Below, in pieces: positions 23,544 through 32,426 of a DNA stretch of 64,000 nucleotides. The notes under the pieces are model-generated. The model saw only the letters and a program-made list of their open reading frames with translations, did no database searches and had not been told where the DNA came from. The DNA is from Clostridium sp. AM30-24 (GTDB lineage: Bacteria; Bacillota; Clostridia; Lachnospirales; Lachnospiraceae), in NCBI RefSeq assembly GCF_003480435.1, contig NZ_QUJB01000004.1, forward strand, positions 1 to 64,000, given 5' to 3'. Each line of letters begins with the position of its first letter. Position 1 is the stretch's first letter. Made by a program: the position numbers and the translations under genes.

Positions 23544-25181
23544 ATGATTAGTGCAAATAATGTGACACTCCGTGTCGGTAAAAAAGCTTTATTTGAAGAC
23601 GTAAACATTAAATTCACAGAAGGAAACTGTTATGGTCTGATCGGTGCCAACGGTGCCGGAAAGTCCACATTTTTAAAGATCTTATCCGGTCAGCTCGAGC
23701 CGACAAACGGCGAGGTTGCGATCACCCCGGGCCAGCGTCTTTCTTTCTTACAGCAGGACCACTTTAAATACGACGAGTACACAGTTCTCGATACCGTTAT
23801 CATGGGAAATAAGCGCCTTTATGACATCATGAAGGAAAAAGACGCGATCTACATGAAGGAAGAGTTTACAGATGAGGACGGAATCAAGGCGGCAGAGCTC
23901 GAGGGCGAGTTCGCGACCATGAACGGATGGGAAGCCGAGTCTGACGCTGAGAACCTGTTAAACGGTCTTGGTATCGAGACAGAGCTTCACTATAAAACAA
24001 TGAAAGACCTTCTCGGACCGCAGAAGGTTAAAGTTCTCCTCGCCCAGGCATTATTTGGAAATCCGGATATCCTGCTCCTCGACGAGCCGACGAACCACTT
24101 AGATCTCGATGCGATCGCATGGCTTGAGGAGTTCCTGATCAACTTCGAGAATACCGTTATCGTGGTATCCCATGACCGGTACTTCTTAAACAAGGTCTGC
24201 ACACAGATTGCCGACATCGACTACGGCAAGATCCAGCTCTATGCCGGAAACTACGATTTCTGGTTCGAGTCCAGCCAGTTGATGATCAAGCAGATGAAGG
24301 AAGCAAACAGAAAGAAAGAGGAGAAGATCAAAGAGTTACAGGAGTTCATCCAGAGATTCTCCGCGAACGCTTCCAAGTCCAAGCAGGCGACTTCCAGAAA
24401 ACGTGCCTTAGAGAAGATCGAGCTCGACGAGATCCGTCCGTCCAGCAGAAAATACCCGTATATCGACTTCCGTCCGGCCCGTGAGATCGGAAACGAAGTT
24501 CTCTCCGTTGAGGGACTTACAAAGACCATCGACGGTGTAAAGGTTCTCGACAATATCTCCTTTACCCTGGGAAGAGAGGACAAGGTTGCCCTTGTAGGCC
24601 CGAACGAGCTTGCGAAGACCACACTCTTCAAGATTCTCTCCGGCGAGATGGAGCCGGATTCCGGAAGCTACAAATGGGGTCTCACAACGACTCAGGCGTA
24701 CTTCCCGAAGGATAACAGCGCAGAGTTCAACAATGATGACACGATCGTAGACTGGCTGACCCAGTACTCCCCGGAAAAGGATGTCACATATGTCCGCGGA
24801 TTCCTCGGAAGAATGCTGTTTGCCGGTGAAGACGGCGTGAAGAAGGTAAAAGTTCTCTCCGGTGGTGAGAAAGTGCGCTGCATGCTCTCCAAGATGATGA
24901 TCTCCGGCGCGAACGTACTGATGTTTGATGAGCCGACGGACCATCTGGACATGGAGTCCATCACAGCCCTGAACAACGGAATGAAGAAGTTCCCGGGCGT
25001 GATCATTTTCTCCTCCCGTGACCATCAGGTCGTAGAGACGACCGCAAACCGTATCATGGAGATCATCAACGGCCAGCTGATCGATAAGATCACGACCTAC
25101 GACGAGTACCTTGAGAGCGATGAGATGGCGAGAAAGAGATTCACCTATACGATCACTGAGAGTGAAGAGAATGATGACTGA
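23544..25181 (+). CDS. ABC-F family ATPase, YkpA/YbiT-like
   Basis: This is a soluble 545-residue protein with two ABC domains and no membrane part. ABC-F proteins act on the ribosome. Domain 1 has Walker A GANGAGKST (about 34-42) and Walker B ILLLDEPTNHLD, with a degenerate signature LLGPQKVKVLL. Domain 2 has an altered P-loop GPNELAKTT, signature LSGGEKVRCML and MFDEPTDHLD. Both alterations are normal for the YkpA/YbiT subgroup, not signs of decay. A linker of basic helices lies at about 245-300. AAGGAG precedes the ATG. A structured leader suggests attenuation. Confidence 0.93.
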   Translation: MISANNVTLRVGKKALFEDVNIKFTEGNCYGLIGANGAGKSTFLKILSGQLEPTNGEVAITPGQRLSFLQQDHFKYDEYTVLDTVIMGNKRLYDIMKEKDAIYMKEEFTDEDGIKAAELEGEFATMNGWEAESDAENLLNGLGIETELHYKTMKDLLGPQKVKVLLAQALFGNPDILLLDEPTNHLDLDAIAWLEEFLINFENTVIVVSHDRYFLNKVCTQIADIDYGKIQLYAGNYDFWFESSQLMIKQMKEANRKKEEKIKELQEFIQRFSANASKSKQATSRKRALEKIELDEIRPSSRKYPYIDFRPAREIGNEVLSVEGLTKTIDGVKVLDNISFTLGREDKVALVGPNELAKTTLFKILSGEMEPDSGSYKWGLTTTQAYFPKDNSAEFNNDDTIVDWLTQYSPEKDVTYVRGFLGRMLFAGEDGVKKVKVLSGGEKVRCMLSKMMISGANVLMFDEPTDHLDMESITALNNGMKKFPGVIIFSSRDHQVVETTANRIMEIINGQLIDKITTYDEYLESDEMARKRFTYTITESEENDD

Positions 25182-25237
25182 TTCTGCTGCCGCCTGAATT
25201 GAGATAGAAAATGGCAGTGTAAACTGCCTGCAGAAAT

Positions 25238-25309
25238 AAAAAACAGAGCATATATTCAACCATACCTTATGTAAAACATTGGCATGCGAAGATATATGCT
25301 CTGTTTTTG
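25238..25309. terminator. Bidirectional terminator between ABC-F and MATE genes
   Basis: AACAGAGCATATAT pairs with ATATATGCTCTGTT across a loop of about 37 nt. T-runs follow on both strands, suiting the convergent genes. Confidence 0.75.
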
Positions 25310-25339
25310 CGTATTTACACTTAGTTTTGGCGGAACCGG

Positions 25340-26698
25340 TTAATTAGCCCCGGCCTTCGCCAGAACCTTCTTCATCGAAGTGAGATACACGATCACCGAA
25401 GCAATCGGTCCAAGGATATCAGATACTGGTTCTGCGTAAAACGCCGCTTCAGCTCCGAACATCGCGGGAAGCAGGAACAGGGATACAAAGTATGCGCCTT
25501 TTCGGAAGAAGGAAAGCGGCAGGGCAACCTGTACCTGACCAAGACCGGTGAAACCGTCGACGATCTCATACTGGAATGCCAGCGGGATGATCGCCAGAGT
25601 GAAGATCCGGATCGCCCGGAGCGCTTCTGCGGCAACGATCGGGTCTGATGTAAAGAGACGGACAAACAGGCCGCCGATGGTACGCGCAAGGACGAAGAGC
25701 AGAGCGGTGTATGCCGCAGCAAGGCTAAAGATGTACTTCTGCGCATTTTTTACGCGGTCGGTCTTTCCGGCTCCGAAATTGTAGGCAAGAACAGCCTGAG
25801 TTCCGCTGGTGATACCGCCGAGAGGCATGGTGACTACGAGCATGAAGCTCTGGGCAATGGTTGCGCAGGTGATCAGAAGGTCTCCGCGCTCCGCACCGCC
25901 GTATTTTTGCAGGATCGCGTTCATGGTGATGATCATGACGTTATCCATGGCGATGATGATAAATGGGGTAAAGCCGATGGTGAGCACTCTGCGGATCAGC
26001 CGCCAGCTGTAACCGCCGAAGGTGATGTGCACCGGCATATTTTTCCCGAACAGTGTCCTCAGGACGAATGCGCAGCTCGCCATTTGGGAGATGACGGTTG
26101 CGACGGCGGCACCGGAGACGCCCATGTGGAGGCCGAAGATGAAGATTGGATCCAGAATGATGTTCAGTACCGCGCCGAGGATGACGGAGTACATTCCGGT
26201 CTTTGCAAAGCCCTGACAGATGATAAACTGGTTCATACCTGTGGACATCAGGGCAAATACGGTTCCGGTCAGATATATCGTAAAATATGCGTTTGCGTAG
26301 GGCAGTGTGATATCGCTGGCACCGAAATACCGCAGCATCGGAATGCGGATCGGGTAGATGCAGGCCACCATGAAGATAGAACATACTGCCAGCATGAGGA
26401 AACAGTTGGCGAGGATCCGCTCAGCGGCCTTTTTATCGCCCTGTCCCATCTTCATGCTCATAAGCGGGGCACCGCCGATTCCCACGAGAAATGCGACGGA
26501 GCCGACCATAGTGACTACCGGACCGCAGACACCGGCCCCCGCCAGTGCCATATCGCCGGAGCCGGGGATATTTCCGATATACATGCGGTCTACGATACTG
26601 TAAAGGACGCTGACAAACTGTGCCAGCATACTGGGAATTGCGATCCGGACGACGAGTTTTTTTATGTCGTCACGGCCGAGATCATTTTCTGCAGCCAT
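25340..26698 (-). CDS. MATE family multidrug/sodium antiporter
   Basis: This 452-residue membrane protein has about 12 predicted helices in two homologous bundles. The first MATE domain starts near IAIPSMLAQFVSVLYSIVDRMYIGNIPG and the second near VLTIGFTPFIIIAMDNVMI. It exports drugs or metabolites against Na+ or H+. GGAGAG precedes the ATG. The gene lies downstream of DUF1003 on the same strand, but a hairpin and a repeat element separate them, so it probably has its own promoter. Confidence 0.93.
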   Translation of the reverse strand: MAAENDLGRDDIKKLVVRIAIPSMLAQFVSVLYSIVDRMYIGNIPGSGDMALAGAGVCGPVVTMVGSVAFLVGIGGAPLMSMKMGQGDKKAAERILANCFLMLAVCSIFMVACIYPIRIPMLRYFGASDITLPYANAYFTIYLTGTVFALMSTGMNQFIICQGFAKTGMYSVILGAVLNIILDPIFIFGLHMGVSGAAVATVISQMASCAFVLRTLFGKNMPVHITFGGYSWRLIRRVLTIGFTPFIIIAMDNVMIITMNAILQKYGGAERGDLLITCATIAQSFMLVVTMPLGGITSGTQAVLAYNFGAGKTDRVKNAQKYIFSLAAAYTALLFVLARTIGGLFVRLFTSDPIVAAEALRAIRIFTLAIIPLAFQYEIVDGFTGLGQVQVALPLSFFRKGAYFVSLFLLPAMFGAEAAFYAEPVSDILGPIASVIVYLTSMKKVLAKAGAN

Positions 26699-26720
26699 AA
26701 TAAAACTCTCCTGTATAAAA

Positions 26721-26749
26721 TCCGCAGTACAGAAAAACTGTACTGCGGA
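26721..26749. terminator. Hairpin before the MATE gene
   Basis: TCCGCAGTACAG and CTGTACTGCGGA form a perfect 12-bp stem with a 5-nt loop. On the reverse strand it is followed by TTTTATA, so it can end the DUF1003 transcript. On the plus strand it is followed by the family A repeat. Confidence 0.65.
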
Positions 26750-26752
26750 ATA

Positions 26753-26877
26753 TTTGTGTAATTAGGAAATTCCCTATTACACAAAAGGCACTAACGTGCC
26801 AATGATGCGCACTTGTGTGAAATTGTAGATTGTCGCAAGCGACCGCGCGAAGCGCGCGAATGTGCCAAGGCACATTC
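26753..26877 (+). repeat. Dispersed intergenic repeat, family A, copy 2
   Basis: It shares with copy 1 the start TTTGTGTAA...GGAAATTCC, then CACTAACGTGCCAA, TCGCAAGCGACCGCGCGA and the end GAATGTGCC-AA-GGCACATTC. Differences are mostly compensatory in stems (for example GCGCGCGAA for GCGCGAGAA). It fills the gap between DUF1003 and the MATE gene. Small open frames in it are not genes. Confidence 0.8.
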
Positions 26878-26887
26878 TTATTTTGTA

Positions 26888-27445
26888 TTAAGCATTGTGG
26901 ATAGGGGATCCGGCTTTTGGCGTGTCTATAGCCTTGCCGGTCTGTTCCAGCATATCCAGACGATGGTTGATCTTTTTCTGGTTTTCGATGATCAGATCCA
27001 TTTTTTTGTGCAGGTCATCGATAATGAGTTCGCTCTTTAAATTGACCTTAAAGTCATTTTCTGCGCGCTGTCTGTCCTTTGCCTCCTGCCGGTTCTGGCT
27101 CATCATGATAAGGGGAGCCTGAATGGCGGCAATGCAGGAAAGTACCAGATTTAAAAGGATAAACGGGTAGGCATCAAAGGCCTTCGTTCCAAGGATAATA
27201 TTGACAGCCATCCATCCGACCATGACAGCGATAAAGCTGAAGATAAATGCCCAGCTTCCGGCAAATTTCGCTACTGCGTCGGATGCTCTCTGACCGAAGG
27301 ACGGCTTTTCTGTCTCATTGGAATTTTCTGTGATGTTTGTCATGATCAGCTGATGGATCAGCTCTTCATCTGTAAATTCCTGATCAGTCCTGTTCAGGAG
27401 TTCCCGGATGATTTTTTTTCGTTCGTTTCCGCTTTTCATTTTCAT
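26888..27445 (-). CDS. DUF1003 family membrane protein
   Basis: The 185-residue protein has two transmembrane helices (about 83-105 SWAFIFSFIAVMVGWMAVNI, and 117-135 FILLNLVLSCIAAIQAPLI) flanked by the family's conserved FGQRASDAVAKFAGSW and MMSQNRQEAKDRQRAENDF. A basic N-terminus and a C-terminal coiled coil follow the pattern. Function is unknown. ATG 27445 follows GGAGATTCAC. Long upstream in-frame sequence is non-coding in character. Confidence 0.88.
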   Translation of the reverse strand: MKMKSGNERKKIIRELLNRTDQEFTDEELIHQLIMTNITENSNETEKPSFGQRASDAVAKFAGSWAFIFSFIAVMVGWMAVNIILGTKAFDAYPFILLNLVLSCIAAIQAPLIMMSQNRQEAKDRQRAENDFKVNLKSELIIDDLHKKMDLIIENQKKINHRLDMLEQTGKAIDTPKAGSPIHNA

Positions 27446-27669
27446 AGTGAATCTCCTTATGTCCGGCATATAAAACGCGTGCAGCGCATCGGTGATGCAT
27501 GCGGACACTGCTCTATACTGATAACGGGTAACTGATAAATTCTCCCAATTGGCGGTGGGAGGACGAGTACATAGAGTATAGCATGTTTTCGAAGGCGGGT
27601 AAATGGCACACAGGAAGATTATAGGCAAAAAAGAAAAGAGAAGAATGTAAACCAAATAATAAAAATGGG

Positions 27670-27698
27670 TTGACAAATGCACGGAATATGCGTATGAT
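27670..27698 (+). promoter_or_regulatory. bioY promoter
   Basis: A perfect TTGACA (27670-27675) and TATGAT (27693-27698) are 17 nt apart, 120 nt before the bioY start. No clear BirA operator was recognised. The rest of the 370-nt gap is non-coding. Confidence 0.7.
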
Positions 27699-27818
27699 AG
27701 GAAAAGAATCGATCAGAACAATTCCATTTTGTGATATGCGTACCGGAATGCAGAATTTAAGAACGATAGAATTTAAGATCCGGCAGCAGAAATGATGGAT
27801 GTTGGGAGGAAAACAAAG

Positions 27819-28373
27819 ATGGAAAAGACAACAGCAAAACACATGTCCACCGCGCAGATGACGGTGACAGCACTTATGACAGCGATCACCTGTATCCTGG
27901 CACCGATGGCGCTTCCGATTCCGATCAGCCCGGTACCGATCAGCCTGACAAACCTTGTCATTTTCTTTATGGCGTATATTCTCGGAATGAAGCTTTCCGT
28001 AGCGAGCTATGTATTATACCTGCTCTTAGGAACAGTAGGACTTCCGGTATTCTCCGGATTTACCGGCGGTGTCGGTAAGCTTCTCGGATCGACCGGCGGC
28101 TACCTGATCGGATTTATCTTTCTGGCAGCGATCGCAGGCTTCTTCGTTGAGAAGTTTCCGGCAAAGATCTACATGCATGTAGTCGGAATGATCATCGGAA
28201 TGGCGATCTGCTATATCTTCGGAACCGCATGGCTTGCGGGACAGCTCGGAATGAGCTTCGTGGCAGCTCTCGGCATCGGTGTTATCCCGTATCTTCCGGG
28301 TGACACAGCAAAGATCATCATTGCGATCATCGCAGGTCCGCAGATCCGCAAGGCAGTTTCCAGATTTATGTAA
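27819..28373 (+). CDS. bioY: Biotin ECF transporter S component
   Basis: This 184-residue BioY protein binds biotin in the membrane and works with an ECF ATPase module encoded elsewhere. Six hydrophobic helices are seen. Family motifs include PVPISLTNLVIFF (about 46-58), LGTVGLPVFSGFTGG (about 74-88), STGGYLIGF, and LPGDTAKIIIA near the end. ATG 27819 has GGGAGG before it; an ATG at 27792 is less suitable. With queT it shows reliance on vitamin-type uptake. Confidence 0.95.
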   Translation: MEKTTAKHMSTAQMTVTALMTAITCILAPMALPIPISPVPISLTNLVIFFMAYILGMKLSVASYVLYLLLGTVGLPVFSGFTGGVGKLLGSTGGYLIGFIFLAAIAGFFVEKFPAKIYMHVVGMIIGMAICYIFGTAWLAGQLGMSFVAALGIGVIPYLPGDTAKIIIAIIAGPQIRKAVSRFM

Positions 28374-28425
28374 GCTGGAAAATATTAATCAGGTATTTCA
28401 TAAAAACTATACGATACATCCTTTA

Positions 28426-28478
28426 AAAAATCTGTGGTCAGATAACTCGAGAGAGAAATTGACCGCAGATTTTTCTTT
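28426..28478 (+). terminator. bioY terminator
   Basis: AAAAATCTGTGGTCA pairs with TGACCGCAGATTTTT, with further T-rich sequence. A second small hairpin, TCAAAAGGC-AGG-GCCTTTTGA, follows at 28478-28499. Confidence 0.8.
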
Positions 28479-28575
28479 TTCAAAAGGCAGGGCCTTTTGA
28501 GGAGACGTGTATACAAAGAATACGCCCGGAAAAAAGTCCTGCCAATATAAATTTTATTATCTTATCCGAGAGAAA

Positions 28576-29319
28576 TTAGAATCCGTAAGCTAGTGCACCG
28601 CCATCAACTGCAAAATCCTGTCCTGTGATATATGTAGCACCATCGCCGATCAAAAACTTCGCCATAGCGCCCAGATCTCTCGTGTCACCGAAAGCGTGAA
28701 CAGGCATTCTCGCGAGGATCGCTGCCTTTCTTTCCGGTGTCATGACCTGCTTATTCATCTCGCTCGGGAACCAGCCCGGGGCGATGCTGTTGACACAGAT
28801 GTTGTCATTTGCCCATTCAATGGCAAGACCGCGGGTCAGGCCGCATACGGCAGACTTGCTGACACAGTAGGGAACGACCTCAGAGAAGCCGAGATGTGCC
28901 GCCATGCTGCTGATGTTGATGATACGTCCTTTGTGTTTACTCTCTTTTAAATATGGGTAGCAGATCTGGCTCAGAGCGAACAGGCTTGTCACATCCACAT
29001 CCAGAATATGCTTAAAATCATCCATCGGAAATACCTCGGCACGGGCTTTTTTTGTAATACCGGCGCTATTTACAAGAAAATCGAGTCCGGACTTTCCCGC
29101 AATCTCATCCACAATTCGTTTCATTCCATTATAATCAGTGACGTCACCTTTGAGGTGTGTGACACCCGGAGCGGACGGCGCAATGCCGTCTTTGACTTTT
29201 CCGGTACGGCTGATAACATATACGGCAGCGCCATTTTCAGCCAGTACATTCGCGATCGCGTACCCGATTCCACTGCTTCCGCCGGTAACTATGCCGACGC
29301 GTCCTTCTAATTCTTTCAT
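28576..29319 (-). CDS. SDR family oxidoreductase (sugar-acid dehydrogenase type)
   Basis: The 247-residue short-chain dehydrogenase has the cofactor loop TGGSSGIG (about 12-19), NSAG near 85, catalytic YCVSK (about 151-155) and the terminal GQDFAVDGG. It resembles KduD/gluconate 5-dehydrogenase-like enzymes that interconvert keto- and hydroxy-sugar acids; the substrate is not known. ATG 29319 follows AGGAGG. A promoter with GATATATCAC-type sites lies upstream, linking it to the sugar-acid regulon. A second SDR is encoded at 34314. Confidence 0.92.
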   Translation of the reverse strand: MKELEGRVGIVTGGSSGIGYAIANVLAENGAAVYVISRTGKVKDGIAPSAPGVTHLKGDVTDYNGMKRIVDEIAGKSGLDFLVNSAGITKKARAEVFPMDDFKHILDVDVTSLFALSQICYPYLKESKHKGRIINISSMAAHLGFSEVVPYCVSKSAVCGLTRGLAIEWANDNICVNSIAPGWFPSEMNKQVMTPERKAAILARMPVHAFGDTRDLGAMAKFLIGDGATYITGQDFAVDGGALAYGF

Positions 29320-29370
29320 GATATTGATCCTCCTGTAAAAGAAATTCACATAAGCGTTTAAAAATACTTA

Positions 29371-29430
29371 GATATATCACAAATACTAAATGAATATCAG
29401 TATTATATCACTATAAGAACTATAATACAA
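29371..29430 (-). promoter_or_regulatory. Promoter and operators of the first SDR gene
   Basis: Reverse-strand TTGTAT (29425-29430) and TATAAT (29402-29407) are 17 nt apart. One operator-like site, ATTATATCAC (29402-29411), overlaps the -10. Another, GATATATCAC (29371-29380), lies about 16 nt after the start. The arrangement fits repression by a FadR-type regulator of this locus. Confidence 0.6.
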
Positions 29431-29540
29431 TATCGCTCATACAGGAAAATCACGCAGAGCCCCCGGAACCGCCAATGCTGTTTGGAATGGATTTTTAAAC
29501 AGTACTGCAGCTCAGGGTGCATATTGCCGGTAAAAGTATA

Positions 29541-30176
29541 TTATTTTTCGGAATCAATCATCTTTAACGATTTGACCAGAGAATGATTGATGTGGAGAAT
29601 GATCATATCATGGACATCCTTTTCGTTTTCACGAAGCAGGGCATCAATAATCGCGCGGTGCTGAGCCAGATTGCCGACACGGTTAGAGGTGTCATATTTG
29701 GCTGCATAATTTGCAAGGCGCATTTGTTGAAGCATAACAGAATGATACAGATCAATCAGAATGTCGTTTCCGGTCACTTCTACCAAGTAAGAGTGAAAAG
29801 ATGTATCGATCTGGAATTCATCATAATCAGGACCGCCTTCGGCCCGTTCAAACTGCTCCATAAAGCTTAAAAGCCTGCTTTTAGAATAGAAGGAGATATA
29901 TTTTCTACAGACGGTGGGTTCAATCAGTTTCCTTGTCTGATAGAGATCATTGATCTTTTTTTCTGTAAATGGACTGATACGCATTCCTTTGCGTGGGAAG
30001 ATATCGATAAGATTTTCTCTTTGCAGCATCAGCAGCGCTTCGCGCAGCGGGGTCCTTCCAAAGGAAGTCTCCTCTAGAAGCTGCTTTTCGTTTAATTCCT
30101 GTCCGGGCAGATATTCGCATGAGATGATCTTCCGATACAGATATTCATGTGCCTGATTGGTCAATGCTTCCGCCAT
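29541..30176 (-). CDS. GntR/FadR-family regulator 1
   Basis: This 211-residue regulator has an N-terminal winged helix (about 8-75; LNEKQLLEETSFGRTPLREALLML) and a C-terminal all-helical FCD ligand-binding domain. FCD proteins commonly sense sugar acids or organic acids. AAAGGAGG precedes the ATG. It is divergent from the enolase-superfamily dehydratase gene and likely acts on the GATATATCAC-type sites. Its own promoter overlaps a separate inverted repeat, suggesting autoregulation. Which of the two GntR proteins binds which site cannot be decided. Confidence 0.92.
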   Translation of the reverse strand: MAEALTNQAHEYLYRKIISCEYLPGQELNEKQLLEETSFGRTPLREALLMLQRENLIDIFPRKGMRISPFTEKKINDLYQTRKLIEPTVCRKYISFYSKSRLLSFMEQFERAEGGPDYDEFQIDTSFHSYLVEVTGNDILIDLYHSVMLQQMRLANYAAKYDTSNRVGNLAQHRAIIDALLRENEKDVHDMIILHINHSLVKSLKMIDSEK

Positions 30177-30206
30177 GGCAATCCTCCTTTGGTAATTGTG
30201 CTGTAA

Positions 30207-30237
30207 TTAGCATATATAATTTTGTGCTAAATTGCAA
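30207..30237 (-). promoter_or_regulatory. Promoter of GntR regulator 1 with inverted repeat
   Basis: Reverse-strand TTGCAA (30232-30237) and TATGCT (30209-30214) are 17 nt apart. An inverted repeat TTAGCA-N12-TGCTAA (30207-30230) covers the -10 and spacer, a plausible autoregulatory operator. Confidence 0.5.
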
Positions 30238-30259
30238 GATAAAAATGTCAAAAAAACCA

Positions 30260-30305
30260 TTGAAATATATCACTGTATTGTGTATTATAATAATAGATAT
30301 ATCAC
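30260..30305 (+). promoter_or_regulatory. Promoter and two operators of the dehydratase gene
   Basis: TTGAAA (30260-30265) and TATTAT (30283-30288) are 17 nt apart. ATATATCAC (30265-30273) lies in the spacer, and GATATATCAC (30296-30305) lies at the predicted start. Bound regulator would block polymerase. Confidence 0.65.
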
Positions 30306-30350
30306 AAAGCAGACACACACTGCAAATATAAAACGAGGAGGAATGAAGGT

Positions 30351-31448
30351 ATGAATAAAGAAGATACCCTTATCAAAGACATACGAATTTATCAGGCAGT
30401 CAGCAAATTGAGTCATCCGATCGCGGATTCCACACACGATATCAGTAAGATCGCATTCTACGTTCTTGAGGTTGAGACAAAAGGCGGAGTAATCGGTCAG
30501 GGGTATCTTTTAAGCTTCCACTACAGCCCAAACGCAATCGAGGGCGCTTTAAAAGATATGAAGAAATTCGTTCTTGAAAAAGATTATCATGTATATGAGA
30601 CCGCACAGGTTCAGAAAGATTACGAGATCGAGAGTGAGTATTTTGGAATCGTAGGACTTCAGAGATGGGCGCTCGCTACATTAAACGTAGCAATGTGGGA
30701 TGCATGGGCAAGAACCATGGGACAGCCTATCTACCGCATGTTTGGCTGCCACAGAAAACCGATCCCGGTATACGGAAGCGGCGGATGGATCAGCTATAGC
30801 GACGAAGAGCTTGTTGACGAGGTAGTAAACTACCAGAAACGCGGATTTACCGCAGTTAAGATCAAAGTAGGAAGCCCGGATATGGAGCGTGATATCCGCA
30901 GATTAAACCTTGTGAGAGAGGCGACCGGTCCGAATATGAAGATCATGATGGACGCAAATCAGGGTATGGATGTTCCGTCCGCGATCAAGCTGATCAGCAA
31001 TGTGGAACATCTCGGAATATTCTGGTTTGAGGAGCCGGTGGTAAATACAGATTTTGAAGGATACGCAACGATCCATGCAAAGACAAAGATCAGTCTTGCG
31101 ATGGGAGAGAGAGAGTATTCCACAGTTGCTCTCCGTGAGCTGATCGGAAGACGTGCTCTTGACTTATGGCAGCCGGATCTGATCCGCCTTGGCGGTGTAG
31201 AGGCATGGAGAGACAGCGCAGCACTTGCAAACGCTTACAACATCCCGGTACTTCCGCACTATTACAAAGACTACGATGTTCCGCTTCTCTGCACAGTTGC
31301 GAACCCATACGGCGCAGAGAGCTTCGACTGGATCGATGCGATCATCGATAATCCGATGGTGATCGACAACGGTTTCGCCCGTCCGCGTGAGGGTGAAGGC
31401 TGGGGCTTCCGTTTCTTACATGAGTTCATGACAGAAGTGAAGGGCTGA
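30351..31448 (+). CDS. Mandelate racemase/enolase superfamily sugar-acid dehydratase
   Basis: This 365-residue enolase-superfamily enzyme is of the mandelate racemase subgroup. Catalytic and metal positions are visible: the KIKVG Lys pair (about 171-175), MMDANQ Asp near 200, WFEEPV Glu near 225, MGERE Glu near 251, and an Asp/His dyad of LWQPDL and LPHYYKD (His near 303). Such enzymes dehydrate hexonates such as mannonate, galactonate or gulonate. The substrate here is not decided. GAGGAGG precedes the ATG. The flanking GntR gene and operators indicate inducible expression. Confidence 0.92.
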   Translation: MNKEDTLIKDIRIYQAVSKLSHPIADSTHDISKIAFYVLEVETKGGVIGQGYLLSFHYSPNAIEGALKDMKKFVLEKDYHVYETAQVQKDYEIESEYFGIVGLQRWALATLNVAMWDAWARTMGQPIYRMFGCHRKPIPVYGSGGWISYSDEELVDEVVNYQKRGFTAVKIKVGSPDMERDIRRLNLVREATGPNMKIMMDANQGMDVPSAIKLISNVEHLGIFWFEEPVVNTDFEGYATIHAKTKISLAMGEREYSTVALRELIGRRALDLWQPDLIRLGGVEAWRDSAALANAYNIPVLPHYYKDYDVPLLCTVANPYGAESFDWIDAIIDNPMVIDNGFARPREGEGWGFRFLHEFMTEVKG

Positions 31449-31458
31449 TAAATAAAGA

Positions 31459-31500
31459 ATGCACCGTGTGCCAGCAAAAGGCATTACGGTGCATTCGTAT
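31459..31500 (+). terminator. Hairpin after the dehydratase gene
   Basis: GAATGCACCGT pairs with ACGGTGCATTC. The T-run is weak, so it may be a partial or bidirectional terminator facing the next convergent gene. Confidence 0.55.
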
Positions 31501-31533
31501 TGTTATATAGTCGGGTGAAGTTCAAAGCAGGAT

Positions 31534-32253
31534 CTACTTTCTTGCAATTTTGATAGATTCTGTAAAATAATTTGCCAGCATTCTTACCGGAACCTCGTTA
31601 TCTTCCTTGAAACATGGCTCGGTTTCCAACCAGTGCATGAGATCGGAGCGGGTAAAAACACGGATATCGTTCGGAACAGACAAGATCACATTCTGGCGTG
31701 TAAAGACGGAGGCACTGTACACCGGAATCGGACTGAAATCAAATCCTTTTAGGAACAAACGAGTAAGATCCATATTCTGGTCCATCGCGCGGACCGGGTT
31801 CGGAATCTCTTTAATTGTATCATTCATGTTTTGCATAAAGCGTCGCTGGGACTCTTCCAGATAAATATGGCCGCCAAAACCGAAACAGTTTAGAAGAAGA
31901 ATTCCAAACTTTCCAATCAGGATCATGGTCGCAGTACTGTTCTTTCCATTATAAGGAAAGCTTCCAGGAAAGACAATTTTCATTTCATGCTTAAAGGCAT
32001 AAGTTTTCAGTTTTACGAGTAGCTCTTCAATCTCGGAGGATCGTGCATTGTGAGTAAAGAATAGTTTCTGATTCTTGCCGGCGAAATCTTCAGGTCGGAT
32101 GATCTCTCCCTTTCTTGTTTTTTCAAGAATACATCGTTGGATGTTTTTCCTACGGATCAGATGGGGAAAGATCAAGACAGCAACAAAGATAAGCAGGCCA
32201 ATGAATAGAAGCTGACCGTTCGACAGCGTATTCAGGGATGCAAGAAAATCCAT
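31534..32253 (-). CDS. Membrane-anchored protein with NERD-like domain
   Basis: The 239-residue protein has one N-terminal transmembrane helix (about 13-33, LFIGLLIFVAVLIFPHLI) and a soluble domain. In the soluble domain SSEIEELLVKLKTYAF and the ATMILIGKFGILLLNCFGFGGHIYL strand-rich core (split at the Gly pair) resemble nuclease-related NERD domains. The match is tentative and no nuclease activity is claimed. ATG 32253 follows GGAGG. It sits inside the sugar-acid island on the opposite strand and may be an unrelated passenger. Confidence 0.72.
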   Translation of the reverse strand: MDFLASLNTLSNGQLLFIGLLIFVAVLIFPHLIRRKNIQRCILEKTRKGEIIRPEDFAGKNQKLFFTHNARSSEIEELLVKLKTYAFKHEMKIVFPGSFPYNGKNSTATMILIGKFGILLLNCFGFGGHIYLEESQRRFMQNMNDTIKEIPNPVRAMDQNMDLTRLFLKGFDFSPIPVYSASVFTRQNVILSVPNDIRVFTRSDLMHWLETEPCFKEDNEVPVRMLANYFTESIKIARK

Positions 32254-32301
32254 AAGTAATACCTCCATATAGTAAGAATGGATAATAGAAACCCTAAAAA
32301 G

Positions 32302-32330
32302 ATTATACAATATATCTTGATAAAATGCAA
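32302..32330 (-). promoter_or_regulatory. Promoter of the NERD-like gene
   Basis: Reverse-strand TTGCAT (32325-32330) and TATAAT (32302-32307) are 17 nt apart, with the start about 45 nt before the gene. Confidence 0.6.
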
Positions 32331-32355
32331 AGAATATGTTAGTATATAAACAACA

Positions 32356-32365
32356 GATATATCAG
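32356..32365 (+). promoter_or_regulatory. GATATATCAG operator-like site before GntR regulator 2
   Basis: GATATATCAG lies within the 14-mer AGATATATCAGTTG, which recurs exactly before the alcohol dehydrogenase gene (33166-33179). Confidence 0.5.
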
Positions 32366-32426
32366 TTGCTTAGACTTGTAATGTTATTCGTCGATATGTC
32401 AAAACGAATGGAAACGGAGAAAAAAT

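Noticed and set aside
23544..25181. Altered P-loop and signature in the first ABC-F protein as evidence of decay
   Set aside because: GPNELAKTT and a degenerate first signature are usual in the YkpA/YbiT subgroup, so this is not counted as a novelty.
24408..25259. Open frame of 283 codons antisense to the ABC-F gene
   Set aside because: It mirrors the conserved ABC-F coding sequence and lacks a ribosome site or family features.
25907..26761. Open frame of 284 codons antisense to the MATE gene
   Set aside because: High Asp/His content and no ribosome site; it is the shadow of a well-supported membrane protein gene.
29341..29365. CcpA cre-like sequence (ATAAGCGTTTAAA) before the first SDR gene
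   Set aside because: It misses several consensus positions of the cre site; too weak to annotate.
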